The notes under the pieces: model-generated | Databases searched by the model: none | Told to the model about the DNA's origin: nothing | Seen by the model: only the letters and a program-made list of their open reading frames with translations | DNA from: an uncultured Bacteroides sp. | Lineage (GTDB): Bacteria; Bacteroidota; Bacteroidia; Bacteroidales; Bacteroidaceae | Length of the DNA: 64,000 nucleotides | NCBI GenBank assembly: GCA_900555635.1 | Contig: USLU01000005.1 | Span: 1 to 64,000, forward strand | Direction: 5' to 3' | Program-made: the position numbers and the translations under genes | Part shown: positions 32,500 through 41,718 of the stretch, in pieces | How the letters are laid out: the number at the start of each line of letters is the position of its first letter | How positions within the stretch are numbered: position 1 is the stretch's first letter

Positions 32500-34174
32500 A
32501 CTTTCGTATCTTTTTAATTTCCTCCCTCATCTGGCGTATCGCAGTAGAATTCACTTTTGGTTCTTTAGTAAGAACAATACGTTTCATCTCCTCAAACTTT
32601 TCAGGCTGGCTGAAACCCGGCTCTGCATAAAGCTTTGCTAACAGATAATAGGGATAAATCCTCCCTGGTAAACGATGAGTAGAACGGATAAACCAATCTT
32701 CCGCTGCCAGATAATCATCTGACTGCTGGCTATTCTTACCTAATACATTCAAGATCATAGGGTCAGAACTTCGTTTCAAAGCTTCTTTCAGAATACGATT
32801 GGAGGCTTCAAATTTCTGCTGTTTATGTAATCCATGTCCATACTCAAATAAGAAGGCGGCACGGTCTTTCAATAATGGATAAAGGCGTGCATAATCTTCT
32901 TCCACAGATTTGTATGCTCCTACATTATAAAGCACTTTTGCGTTCATCCATTCACGACAGGCTTGTTCGGTTCTCATATCATTCTTCAAACGAAAACCGC
33001 CGATTGTTCCTACCAATATTGCTAAGCCTAACCATTCCCAACGACCATTTTCCAAAACACAAGCCAGCAACAAAGCTACAGAAGTGACCACAAATACAGG
33101 AAGTTGCATAGGATAAGAAGAAAATGAGAATACCATTAGAGAAAGAATGGCACCACAAACACCATAACGCTCTTTCTTTATCCCTACATACAAACAAACA
33201 ATAATAACCGCCAATATGCAAAGAGCCAAAGGAATTCCCAATTCCACTGCCACCTGCAAGTATTCATTGAAAGCATATTCGGGACTTCCTGCCACACGTT
33301 CCTCCCACGGTTCGTAATCACCACCGGCAAAGTAAGCCTCTTGTGCATCACCATAAGCGGCCGCAAAATTTCCCACTCCATAACCCAATAAAGGTTTTTC
33401 TGCAATAGCTTGGCTGGTAATCTTCCACATAAACAAACGCCCTCGGGCAGAATCCGGTTTTATGGCAAAAAAGAAAATGCCGGCTAATAGCGAGACACAT
33501 AATACACCTATTATTACTATAATCACCCGCTGTCTATGCAGCCACCACACCTCACGAATACGCTCACTCCAGCCTACATGACAACCGTATACCCATAAAC
33601 AAGAGATTCCAGCCGCCAGCCAAGCAGATCGGCTCATACCGGCAGGAAGGACGCAAAGAATCAGTAGTATTGCACCACCTGAGACTATACGTTCTCCCCA
33701 CCATACAATATTCCTTAGATCGTATTTGCCATACTGAGCCTGTCGAAGTATCCCCTCTCCCTTTTTACAAGCCAACCATTGATGCAAACAGATGGGAAGC
33801 ACCATTGCCAAATAGCCAGAATAAGGACCGGGATTAAAAAAAGAACCAGTCAAAGCATAAAGCGAATGCCTGGAAAACGTAAAGCCATAGAGTTGACGCA
33901 AGCCCCAAATAGCTTCTATGCAACAGAATATAATCAGAGACCATGAAACAGCAGAAGAAATGTTAAGAGTAAGCCCCTTTCCCCTGAAAAGTAGAGATAC
34001 TAAAATACAAAACCCTGCAAGTATAGATGCTTTATCCAACCAAACCCACTGGTAAATAATCTCTCCTGTCGGAAGTGTAGAGTTCACAGTACATACTAAT
34101 GACAGAAAAGCCATAACAGCTATGAACTGAATGCTATAAACTAGATATACTATGTTTCTTTTCATTCTTTCCAT
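32483..34174 (-). CDS. O-antigen ligase/polymerase-like membrane protein with C-terminal TPR
   Basis: 563 aa. About ten membrane segments to residue 395, with the Wzy/WaaL-type central loop (GRLFMWKITSQAIAEKPLLGYGVGNFAAAY, seen in part as LLGYGVGNF) and an Arg/Asn-rich periplasmic loop; after about residue 405 a helical TPR-like tail (YNVGAYKSVEEDYARLYPLLKDRA). Such proteins transfer or polymerise glycans on lipid carriers, but similar TPR-fused ones also sit in loci without glycan genes. A stretch near residue 140 (GILRQAQYGKYD) is encoded by a dispersed-repeat-like motif. Starts ATG 34174 or 34165. Last gene of the NVEALA-associated locus. Confidence 0.82.
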   Translation of the reverse strand: MERMKRNIVYLVYSIQFIAVMAFLSLVCTVNSTLPTGEIIYQWVWLDKASILAGFCILVSLLFRGKGLTLNISSAVSWSLIIFCCIEAIWGLRQLYGFTFSRHSLYALTGSFFNPGPYSGYLAMVLPICLHQWLACKKGEGILRQAQYGKYDLRNIVWWGERIVSGGAILLILCVLPAGMSRSAWLAAGISCLWVYGCHVGWSERIREVWWLHRQRVIIVIIGVLCVSLLAGIFFFAIKPDSARGRLFMWKITSQAIAEKPLLGYGVGNFAAAYGDAQEAYFAGGDYEPWEERVAGSPEYAFNEYLQVAVELGIPLALCILAVIIVCLYVGIKKERYGVCGAILSLMVFSFSSYPMQLPVFVVTSVALLLACVLENGRWEWLGLAILVGTIGGFRLKNDMRTEQACREWMNAKVLYNVGAYKSVEEDYARLYPLLKDRAAFLFEYGHGLHKQQKFEASNRILKEALKRSSDPMILNVLGKNSQQSDDYLAAEDWFIRSTHRLPGRIYPYYLLAKLYAEPGFSQPEKFEEMKRIVLTKEPKVNSTAIRQMREEIKKIRKFRIPN

Positions 34175-34219
34175 TATTAACCCTAAAAACATATTTTCGT
34201 ATAATATTTTATATTGCTT

Positions 34220-35101
34220 TTATTCAACCTTCTTCAAAATCCTGTTCCAGCGTATATGTCCTGCTATATCTACCGATTTCCATATCATGACCGCCCTGCC
34301 AACGATAAAACTTTCCGGTAATAATCCCCAGTATCGAGAATCCTGGGAGTTGTAAGCATTATCACCCGCCATGAAGTAGTAGTTCTCTTTGAAACAATAT
34401 TCTCTTATCAAGCTATCGCCCAAATAGACGTCACCATTTCCATTAATATGCAGCCGTTGTTTTTGCTCCCAACCAATCAACTGCTGATAGAGCGACCATG
34501 AGGTAGAATCCATCCTTGCCTTCTGCCCCTTCATCGGTATTGGCAAAGGACCAAATTCTTTGATAGTCCATTTCAACTTTTCACTCCAAGGAAATGAATG
34601 CATTACAACAGACGCCCCGCTATCGGGTAGTTCGGTTATTTGCTGTTGAGCAATTAAACACCCTACTCTCTCACGTATACCACCTATTTTATAATATCCA
34701 TTTCTTATTTCCAAGGTATCCCCAGGTAAACCGACACAGCGTTTTACATAATACTTCATTACGTCCAAATTAATGCTATCCCAGCGTTGTTCCTGATAAG
34801 GGAAGTTAAAAACCAATATATCATTGCGCTTATACTTTCGCCATCCCGGCATCCGATGAATATCTACAGGCTCATGATTCAATGCCCCCAATACATCGAA
34901 CAACCTTGCTCCTTTCGTACATTTATCTACTAATATAACATCCCCCGGCTGCATGGAAGGAGCCATTGAATCAGACGGTATATTGAAAGAAGTTACAACA
35001 AACACCTGCAATACAATGAGTATTACAACTAGTAAACACAAATAGAAAAACAGATTCATGATTCTATTCAGCCACTTAGATATTTGTCTTAAATCCTTCA
35101 C
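34220..35101 (-). CDS. lepB: Signal peptidase I, locus-specific
   Basis: 293 aa. One N-terminal membrane segment (about 15-37), catalytic serine in SFNIPSDSMAPSMQPGD (Ser45), general-base lysine in YYVKRCVGLPGD (Lys120), and the late box GDNAYNSQDSRYWGLLP. It cleaves exported precursors at the outer face of the inner membrane. The setting is unusual for a housekeeping enzyme: it overlaps the upstream transglutaminase-fold gene by 4 bp and is followed by the O-antigen-ligase-like gene. This points to a private client in the locus, perhaps the NVEALA peptides (inference). A general lepB would be expected elsewhere in the chromosome. Confidence 0.88.
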   Translation of the reverse strand: MKDLRQISKWLNRIMNLFFYLCLLVVILIVLQVFVVTSFNIPSDSMAPSMQPGDVILVDKCTKGARLFDVLGALNHEPVDIHRMPGWRKYKRNDILVFNFPYQEQRWDSINLDVMKYYVKRCVGLPGDTLEIRNGYYKIGGIRERVGCLIAQQQITELPDSGASVVMHSFPWSEKLKWTIKEFGPLPIPMKGQKARMDSTSWSLYQQLIGWEQKQRLHINGNGDVYLGDSLIREYCFKENYYFMAGDNAYNSQDSRYWGLLPESFIVGRAVMIWKSVDIAGHIRWNRILKKVE

Positions 35102-36951
35102 TTCACGCTATTCAAATTACTGATAAATACCTGCTCTCCATTTTCTATTTGAAAAGGAAGTTCTTCCACCCCACGCGTCAAACAACGCAAATGGAATAGT
35201 GCACCATGTGGCATATTATCAAAGACTAACTCCGGCAGCACGGCAGTCTTACGTCCCAAAGAAACCCAACCTTCGGCACCTCCATGATAATACAATTCAT
35301 AAATATCACCTATACGAATGAAGTTATCGTCATTACGTGGAATAAATACAAAACGGTCCATCGGTACCGATTTTCCAAAATCCATGAACAACGTAGAGCC
35401 CGGTAGCCAAGTGCAATAATACGTCAATGGGTCACCATCGAACATCTTACCGACCACATTAGTCAAATTTTCCGCTTTAGCCCCTTTCACCTCTACAGGG
35501 ATATACCTATTCTCTTCTTTGTAAAATAAAAGTTCTCCTATATCCGTGTTTTTCTCTTTTGGAGCGATGTAGCGTACATAACGGCATTGTAACTCTTTAG
35601 GAAATATCACTTCATTATAACAAATGCGAGGAGTATCAGGCACCTGATAGTAGTAGTCTATCTTTTTAAAATCGTCACTATTCGAGAATTCAAATCGTCC
35701 GTCATATATACCATTCAGATAATTGGCTGTCCACGCAAGCAAAGGATATTTACGCAATAAAGCCACTTTTTCTTTTCTCGTTCTATCCGGGGTATACGGA
35801 TGCACCTCTTTCCCATCAAAATAAAACGGATAGTCCACTGTTATAAATTCGCCATTTGCTTTTTTCTTGAGTGGTGCATAGATAACTCTCGCCTCTACAT
35901 GTGGAAATACAGCTTCCCCATTGTGAATAGTTGTACCGTCTACCACCACCCAACTATTATTAGGATGGAAAACACCCAGAAACAAATGCTCTAAATTTTT
36001 ATCCTTTACCTTTACTCGCAAAGTGTCCGGGAAATAGTCTACCGAAGCATCCTTATAGCGCGGAGCGGCAAAACACTTCCGAAGAATCTTTCCCGATTTT
36101 CTACCATCGGAATACACTTCTCCCCGTTTCAACTCTTTTTCCGTAAACCACATACCCCAAAAAGTTCCCGTAGTGTCACGAACAGAGTTCCAAGTATGTC
36201 CTTTACGCGATTCCGGACAATAGGGATAATAGTCTATAGTTATGGGAATACCTAAAGAACGCATTACATACACTGCTAAATCACAAGCATCCGAGCAAGT
36301 GCCCAAATGATGATCCAACAAAAAAGAAGCCCCCAAATGAGGCGTACTAAGTTCCCAATTATAAATAAAGCCTTCCTTCTTCAAATATTTGCCTACCATG
36401 GAAGCGGCCTCCATAACGTCGGTTCCTTTATAAATAGAATCAAGCAAAAAATTATACCGCTCTTCATACGCTTCCCGCCAATTATCCAGCGGCTCGTTAT
36501 CCACCCTATAAGGTAGAATCAACTCACAAAAATCATCGAAAGACAAATATTTATTCCAAGGACGACATTTCCAAGCAACGAAAGCACGATCTATATTATC
36601 TATCAGATAATCAGCCGTAATCACATGAGCATCATAAACCTTCTCCAAAAATTGTGGATTCGGGTGTCCCCAACGGGAGACACGTTCCGGTAATATGTAA
36701 CCATTAGTGTCAGCAGACAGTAACACTGATTTAGCTGAATCCAAGACAGCACCTCTATATGCGTAGTACATCGGCATATTTTCTATCAAAAAACTGGCTG
36801 CATCATATTTCTGACCGCTATCTTTATAGTGAGCGAGAACCTTCTCCAATTCAGCCCGATTATCTCCGGCAAATTCAAGAGCATCAGACAGGCGATGATC
36901 CCGTTGACAAGAGGTAAAAAACAATAATAGCAACAGACTATACTTCCACAT
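35098..36951 (-). CDS. Transglutaminase-fold lipoprotein with discoidin-like C-terminal domain (1)
   Basis: 617 aa. Lipobox FFTSC (Cys15). A helical N-terminal region (25-200) leads to a transglutaminase-like core: nucleophile in LGTCSDACDLAVYVMRSLGIP (Cys219), His252 in GHTWNSV and Asp259. After a beta-rich middle the last 130 residues (MFDGDPLTYYCTWLPGSTLFMDFGKSV, in part) resemble a discoidin/F5/8-C or carbohydrate-binding sandwich. Active residues are intact, so a cysteine peptidase, amidase or acyl-transfer activity is likely; the substrate is unknown. It is a tandem paralogue of 36975-38876 and overlaps the signal peptidase gene. Confidence 0.85.
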   Translation of the reverse strand: MWKYSLLLLLFFTSCQRDHRLSDALEFAGDNRAELEKVLAHYKDSGQKYDAASFLIENMPMYYAYRGAVLDSAKSVLLSADTNGYILPERVSRWGHPNPQFLEKVYDAHVITADYLIDNIDRAFVAWKCRPWNKYLSFDDFCELILPYRVDNEPLDNWREAYEERYNFLLDSIYKGTDVMEAASMVGKYLKKEGFIYNWELSTPHLGASFLLDHHLGTCSDACDLAVYVMRSLGIPITIDYYPYCPESRKGHTWNSVRDTTGTFWGMWFTEKELKRGEVYSDGRKSGKILRKCFAAPRYKDASVDYFPDTLRVKVKDKNLEHLFLGVFHPNNSWVVVDGTTIHNGEAVFPHVEARVIYAPLKKKANGEFITVDYPFYFDGKEVHPYTPDRTRKEKVALLRKYPLLAWTANYLNGIYDGRFEFSNSDDFKKIDYYYQVPDTPRICYNEVIFPKELQCRYVRYIAPKEKNTDIGELLFYKEENRYIPVEVKGAKAENLTNVVGKMFDGDPLTYYCTWLPGSTLFMDFGKSVPMDRFVFIPRNDDNFIRIGDIYELYYHGGAEGWVSLGRKTAVLPELVFDNMPHGALFHLRCLTRGVEELPFQIENGEQVFISNLNSVK

Positions 36952-36974
36952 ACCTGCACTTATTTATAAATTAT

Positions 36975-38876
36975 TCATTTCCCGAAATTTGATATAAAAA
37001 TCTGTTTTCCATTCTCTATCCGAAATACTTGTTCTTCTTTGCCTCGTGTTATATCATGCAGGTAAAAAAGCGCTCCTTTGGGCATATTGTCATATGTCAA
37101 GAAAGTACCAACAGCTTTTTTCCGTCCCAACGAAATCCAACCCTCTTTCCCGCCATGATAGAATAACTCATAGACATCACCTATACGGACAAAGTTATCA
37201 TCGTTTCTGGGCATATACATCAATTCATTAAAACATATCTCCCTACCAAAATCCACTATCATAGAAGCACCGTCCTTTTGGGGTCTATAGTAGGAAAGTA
37301 CATCACCGTCAATCACATTATCTATTTTAAGATGTTTATTTTCCGGAGAATTCCCTTCTATTTTCAAAGGAATTACATTCACTCCATCATGACTAAAAGA
37401 CAATTCAGCTAATTCAACGCGTTTGTCTTTTGCTGTAGAGAATCTGACATACCTACCTTTCACCAACTCCGGTAAACGTACAAATATACGGTTAGCGTGC
37501 GGGGTATCGTTTATGCAATAAAAGGGCTTGATTCCGAAGAATTCTTTCCGGTCCGATATCTCAAATTTTCCACCTACCACACTGCGAAAGCAATCTTTAA
37601 TCCAGTAAAAGAAGGCTGCTTTTCTCTGTAAAACAACAGTCTCTCTTTCTGATAAATCAGGAATAAAGGGCTGCGCCTTTTCACCATCAAAGAAAAAAGG
37701 ATAGTCAGTGGATTCATAGTTCGAGTTCTTATAAATAAGAGGTATATATATCATATTAGATTCAACATTCTTAAACGAAGCTTTCCCCTCTAGCAATTCG
37801 GCCATGGCCACACCTTCACCTGAACTTTGCGACTTAAAAAGGCCTAAATATACATAGTTAGCATTCACATCGCCTAAATCCAATACCAAACTGTCTTTAA
37901 AATAATCTTCAGAAACATCTTTCACAAAACAATGTCTAAATAAAGGAGGTATTTCACCTCTCAAATTCACGAATTTCAATTTTTCTTTTTGCAGACCATA
38001 ACAATAACGATATACCTTCCCTATCCTCCTTCCATCCACTTCCCGTTTAGAGTGAGCTATATTGAAGAAGTTGATATTAACATAATTACCGGCGGTGTCT
38101 CTCACCACATCCCATGTATGCCCCATTCTGGATTCCGATTCATAAATATACATGTCTATGGTAACAGGAATACCTAAAGAGCGTAATGCATAAAGTTCTA
38201 AATCACAGTTATCAACACACTTTCCTACCCTATTCTCCAGTAAAAAGAGAGCACCCAAATGCGGAGAGTCAAAATCAATATTAAACCGGAATCCCGTTTT
38301 TTTCAGATGTTCCATTACCACTTTTACAGCCTCCATCATATCCGTTCCCGTATAAACAGAATCTAATAAAAACGAAAACTCCTTACTATAAGCACTACGC
38401 CAGTCTTCCAATGTTTCATCACCGATACGATAAGGCAGGATCAGTTCGCAAAATTCATCAAAAGGAAGATTCTTATTCCAAGGCCTTTTTTTCCATGCCT
38501 CAAAAGCCTGATCTATATTTCGAATTAAATAATCAGCCGTTATAACATGAATGTCATATTCCTTATCCATCATGGAGGCAGGATATTTCTCCCATTTTAC
38601 AACTTGCTTATTATCAATATTTCCAAATGAATCTGTAGTAGATTTCCAATATCTTAATGTATCTAATAACCAACCTTTGTAACTATAACATTTAGACATA
38701 TTTTCAATTAGAAAGCAAGCAGCATCATATTTCTCACCACTATCTTTATAATGAATGAGTACTTTTTCTAACTCTCCCCGATTATTTCCTGCTAAATCGA
38801 GGACTTTGTTCAAGCGATGATTGTTTGCACATGAGCAAAGAAGCAAAAACACAAATAAAAGGCCACATTTTCTCAT
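36975..38876 (-). CDS. Transglutaminase-fold lipoprotein with discoidin-like C-terminal domain (2)
   Basis: 633 aa, clearly paralogous over its whole length to the next gene (same motifs LAGNNRGELEKVL, HVITADYLI, RPWNK, FCELILPYR, YMPRNDDNFVRIGD). Lipobox LLLCSC. Catalytic residues kept: Cys220 in VGKCVDNCDLELYALRSLGIP, His253 in GHTWDVV, Asp260. The C-terminal sandwich ends RIENGKQIFISN, also as in its partner. 62 bp downstream of the DUF1573 gene and 23 bp before its paralogue: a tandem duplication kept with both active sites, so the two copies probably have different clients. Confidence 0.85.
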   Translation of the reverse strand: MRKCGLLFVFLLLCSCANNHRLNKVLDLAGNNRGELEKVLIHYKDSGEKYDAACFLIENMSKCYSYKGWLLDTLRYWKSTTDSFGNIDNKQVVKWEKYPASMMDKEYDIHVITADYLIRNIDQAFEAWKKRPWNKNLPFDEFCELILPYRIGDETLEDWRSAYSKEFSFLLDSVYTGTDMMEAVKVVMEHLKKTGFRFNIDFDSPHLGALFLLENRVGKCVDNCDLELYALRSLGIPVTIDMYIYESESRMGHTWDVVRDTAGNYVNINFFNIAHSKREVDGRRIGKVYRYCYGLQKEKLKFVNLRGEIPPLFRHCFVKDVSEDYFKDSLVLDLGDVNANYVYLGLFKSQSSGEGVAMAELLEGKASFKNVESNMIYIPLIYKNSNYESTDYPFFFDGEKAQPFIPDLSERETVVLQRKAAFFYWIKDCFRSVVGGKFEISDRKEFFGIKPFYCINDTPHANRIFVRLPELVKGRYVRFSTAKDKRVELAELSFSHDGVNVIPLKIEGNSPENKHLKIDNVIDGDVLSYYRPQKDGASMIVDFGREICFNELMYMPRNDDNFVRIGDVYELFYHGGKEGWISLGRKKAVGTFLTYDNMPKGALFYLHDITRGKEEQVFRIENGKQIFISNFGK

Positions 38877-38938
38877 ACTATATCAATTATTCTACATATT
38901 CATCACTATTCATGAGCATAGACACTTGGCAAGCACTT

Positions 38939-39805
38939 TTATTGTGCGTTACCAGAGATTGTAAGCTTTATTGGAGATGATTCTGAATTGCAGTACACAG
39001 TTATCGTTTTATTAAAATGTTCTGGATGATCTGCCTTATAAATTACTTCCAAACGAATTTCTCCACCAAGCCGTACAGGTTCCTTAGAGTAATCCACAGA
39101 GGTACAGCCGCAAGAAGTATTCACGTCTTCAATAACCAATGGCTTATCACCTATATTTTTCAAAACGAAAGTTGCTTTTTGTTCTTTCTGCCAGTCAAAA
39201 CATCCAAATAGTCGAACAGTATTGAAGATTTCTATTTGAGTTTGAACAGTTTTTTTTTCATTGATAAACTCAAAATTTTTATCTTGAATTTTCTTCAAAT
39301 ATAATTCTTTTATTTTAGGATTTAGTGTTGGATTACCAATAATCAACACTTTATTATTTGTATCTAACAAGAATGTTTGATACATTATATCCATTGGAAA
39401 ATGATTTAATTTATTTAAGCTATCATCCTCATCAATGTATATAGGATATGTAAAGTTGTACTGTTCAAATAATAAATATAGTTCTTTTTTACTTTTTGGA
39501 TAAAAATAAAAAAGAAAAGGAATTTTTCTGCCTGAATTAACAGAATCCACTTCACTAATAAACCTCTTCCAATGAGGTAATTGTAATTTACAACTCAAAC
39601 ATCCATCCGGATCTACATAAGAAACTATACGATAATCTGTTTCTTCAAAAGTCACACTATTCTTCTCTCCAAAGTCAATAAACGGAGTACTTAAAGGAAA
39701 TTTTATTTCTTTTCCAACCCATTCACTAACCATATTATCAATGGAATTAGTATTTTTCCCTCCACAAGAATAAAATACCAACAACAATATTAGGAAATAT
39801 TTCAC
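38939..39805 (-). CDS. Lipoprotein with thioredoxin-like CxxC region and DUF1573 domain
   Basis: 288 aa. Lipobox VFYSC (Cys14). Residues 35-185 look like a degenerate TlpA/peroxiredoxin-type fold with DPDGCLSCKLQL (Cys69-x-x-Cys72) where a redox motif is expected. Residues about 195-285 form the DUF1573 beta-sandwich, with the recognised KNIGDKPLVIEDVNTSCGCTSVD region. DUF1573 is an ASPM/MSP-like adhesion or scaffold fold without established enzyme activity. In the NVEALA locus it may reduce or shuffle the disulfides of the Cys-containing peptides (inference). Confidence 0.82.
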   Translation of the reverse strand: MKYFLILLLVFYSCGGKNTNSIDNMVSEWVGKEIKFPLSTPFIDFGEKNSVTFEETDYRIVSYVDPDGCLSCKLQLPHWKRFISEVDSVNSGRKIPFLFYFYPKSKKELYLLFEQYNFTYPIYIDEDDSLNKLNHFPMDIMYQTFLLDTNNKVLIIGNPTLNPKIKELYLKKIQDKNFEFINEKKTVQTQIEIFNTVRLFGCFDWQKEQKATFVLKNIGDKPLVIEDVNTSCGCTSVDYSKEPVRLGGEIRLEVIYKADHPEHFNKTITVYCNSESSPIKLTISGNAQ

Positions 39806-39833
39806 ATCTCAAAATTTAATTATTCATCTACAT

Positions 39834-40877
39834 TTACAGCACATTATCCAATGAATAAATATAAGTAATCGGAATTGACTCACGATTTAATCCATACAAC
39901 TTATTCCCATGAATGCTAAAACCATATAAGGATTTAGGTAATATGCAATGTGTAATAGGATTACCATTCCAATCGTAGACCAATAAATGAGAACAATTGT
40001 AAGCATCTTCTCCTTTATCCTTTACATTTTTCCCAGAATACAATAGATAAACAAAACGATCATCTGTATCCATATCACTGATTGCATATATATCATCACG
40101 GTCAAAAGTAATGACTTTTCCAACTTCCATCGTCTGGAATTTTGGAAATGAATAATGATGTTTGCATTTCAAAGATAAAGATCCATCAGGCATTATCTCA
40201 TAGAAATCAATCAAGCCAAAACAACTTAACACTAATGTTTTATTATTACTAACCATGACTGTACTCGTGAACAAAGCCCCTTTATGTATTTGATCGATCT
40301 TTTCAATATCTTCATTTAAAGGATAATCCATACTCGTTACAACTTTATTTATTCTTTTATCAAACGAATAAATACGTCCTTCTTTAAATATCCCTATACC
40401 GAACACATAATTCTCTGTTTCAATGAAGCGAAGAGGAAAATCACCCACTTCAACCGGTAACTTACAATATAGAGAATGTTTAGTATTCAAATCTATCTGT
40501 AATTTCTCCAAATCCATTTCATAGATTTGTCCTTGTCGGTGGTTTGCAAAGCGAAACGAAGAAGGTTCAACTGTTTTCACAATAGAATATTGAGGCATTT
40601 CATCTGCTCCTTGTCCAATGACATTACGAGTAGTAACATGATTAGTTCGAAGATTCCAGAAGAAAATTTCTTTACTACCAGACATACTACACAAAATTAA
40701 AAAGCTATCCTTATACTGGATATAATGTGGATTTAAAATTCCTGTTCTTTCCAAATCAAGCGAATCTACTATTTTCAACTCCACAGTTCGTGTAAAATCA
40801 GAAAAAATAGAAAATTCCTCTTTCCCACTACAAGCAGAAAGAGATAATATAATCAATATACTTATATATAGTTTCAT
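39834..40877 (-). CDS. Beta-propeller lipoprotein (BF3164/TolB-like type)
   Basis: 347 aa. Lipobox SLSAC (Cys16). A propeller of about six blades: SCSGKEEF, then DSFLILCSMSGSKEIFFWNL, GQGADEMPQYSIV (the counterpart of GQGPGEY in the other propellers), and the ending KLYGLNRESIPITYIYSL. Such lipoproteins accompany NVEALA peptides in Bacteroides. 28 bp before the DUF1573 gene, so co-transcribed with it. The 36 bp immediately upstream separate it from the nested repeat at 40914-41059, so the promoter lies within or beyond that repeat. Confidence 0.82.
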   Translation of the reverse strand: MKLYISILIILSLSACSGKEEFSIFSDFTRTVELKIVDSLDLERTGILNPHYIQYKDSFLILCSMSGSKEIFFWNLRTNHVTTRNVIGQGADEMPQYSIVKTVEPSSFRFANHRQGQIYEMDLEKLQIDLNTKHSLYCKLPVEVGDFPLRFIETENYVFGIGIFKEGRIYSFDKRINKVVTSMDYPLNEDIEKIDQIHKGALFTSTVMVSNNKTLVLSCFGLIDFYEIMPDGSLSLKCKHHYSFPKFQTMEVGKVITFDRDDIYAISDMDTDDRFVYLLYSGKNVKDKGEDAYNCSHLLVYDWNGNPITHCILPKSLYGFSIHGNKLYGLNRESIPITYIYSLDNVL

Positions 40878-40913
40878 TGTAAATAAGATTTATTAGATAC
40901 TGTAAGCAAGAAA

Positions 40914-41059
40914 GTAACTACTCAGGTATCATGTCCTCTGATAATCAGTACTATTTGTCATGCTGAGCGCAGTCGAAGCATCTCTTCTCTGTATCTGAGA
41001 GGGAGGAGTTCCTTCGGAAAACTCAGGATGACAGACAGTTAGGATACCTGAGTAGTTAC
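40914..41059. repeat. 146-bp nested inverted repeat (dispersed intergenic element)
   Basis: Outer perfect 17-bp arms GTAACTACTCAGGTATC (40914-40930) and its complement (41043-41059) enclose an inner 12-bp pair TGTCATGCTGAG (40956-40967) / CTCAGGATGACA (41022-41033, one mismatch). The core CATGCTGAGCGCAGTCGAAG is a motif I know from many Bacteroidetes intergenic regions. It falls between the two NVEALA/propeller parts of the locus. The remaining 41060-41293 is AT-rich, with GGGGT/ACCCC foldback potential at about 41180-41250 and a TATATTTG at 41111-41104 on the minus strand; no gene seen. Confidence 0.7.
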
Positions 41060-41293
41060 GTAAGAAATCAACTATTATAAAAAAATGTAAAACAAAGGAT
41101 ACTCAAATATATCATAATAAAAGCGCAATTCAGCCTTTTAACATACTAGAAAAAATCTTAGTAACATAAATTAGGAGTTATAGGGGTCAAGCCAATACTC
41201 TGATTGACGTATCCATCTGTTTACGAGTAGCAGAACTATCGACTTTAACCCCTAACTCACTTGCAGATGTGCTATTCGAATTACTTATTCACA

Positions 41294-41536
41294 TTAATCA
41301 TAAAAAGCTCCTGGTTCTTCCCATTGTTCCCAAGGATAGTAATACAGACACCAACTATAAGGCACACAAGCACAAGGGCGTCCTACAATAACTTCACCAC
41401 TATAAGCTAATGCTTCCACATTAGCCAAAGCCAAATCGGACATAAATTCGCTTTTTTGTGATGTATAAACCCCATATCCTGCAATTGCAGCAAATACCGC
41501 TACAAATCCTATTTTAACGAATTTCTTCATATTCAA
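41294..41536 (-). CDS. NVEALA-family exported peptide precursor (1)
   Basis: 80 aa. N-terminal signal/anchor (FVKIGFVAVFAAIAGYGVY, about 6-24), linker, then LANVEALA (37-44), the defining motif of the family, and a 35-residue tail with three cysteines (GRPCACVPYSWC: 55, 57, 63) and many aromatic residues. Known members are tiny Bacteroides proteins next to propeller lipoproteins; function and processing are not described as far as I know. The motif resembles the recognition part of bacterial leader peptides, and the tail looks like a mature peptide. A weak TACGTTTG lies upstream (41602-41595, minus strand). Confidence 0.82.
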   Translation of the reverse strand: MNMKKFVKIGFVAVFAAIAGYGVYTSQKSEFMSDLALANVEALAYSGEVIVGRPCACVPYSWCLYYYPWEQWEEPGAFYD

Positions 41537-41601
41537 ATTATTTAAAAAATTAGTATTTATATCATTTCCGCATCTATCCTTTCAACGGAAAAAGCAAACG
41601 T

Positions 41602-41718
41602 ATTGCTTCTTCAAATTAAATATGTACCTTTGCCCAAACCTCCTTTCTTTAGTGGGTTATGGAATGGATGGTGCGTAGCTTCCAACAAACGTAAACTATC
41701 CATTCCTTTATTTTTATT
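41602..41718 (+). ncRNA. Candidate plus-strand small RNA between NVEALA-1 and the propeller gene
   Basis: On the plus strand, opposite to all neighbours, ATTG (41602-41605), 19 bp and TACCTTTG (41625-41632) form a promoter; about 30 bases on, GGAATGGAT (41661-41669) pairs with ATCCATTCC (41698-41706) and is followed by TTTATTTTTATT, a standard Rho-independent terminator. The product would be about 80 nt. It touches the 3' end of the propeller gene (41717). The T-run lies on the plus side only, so the hairpin is not a terminator for the minus-strand gene. Confidence 0.4.
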
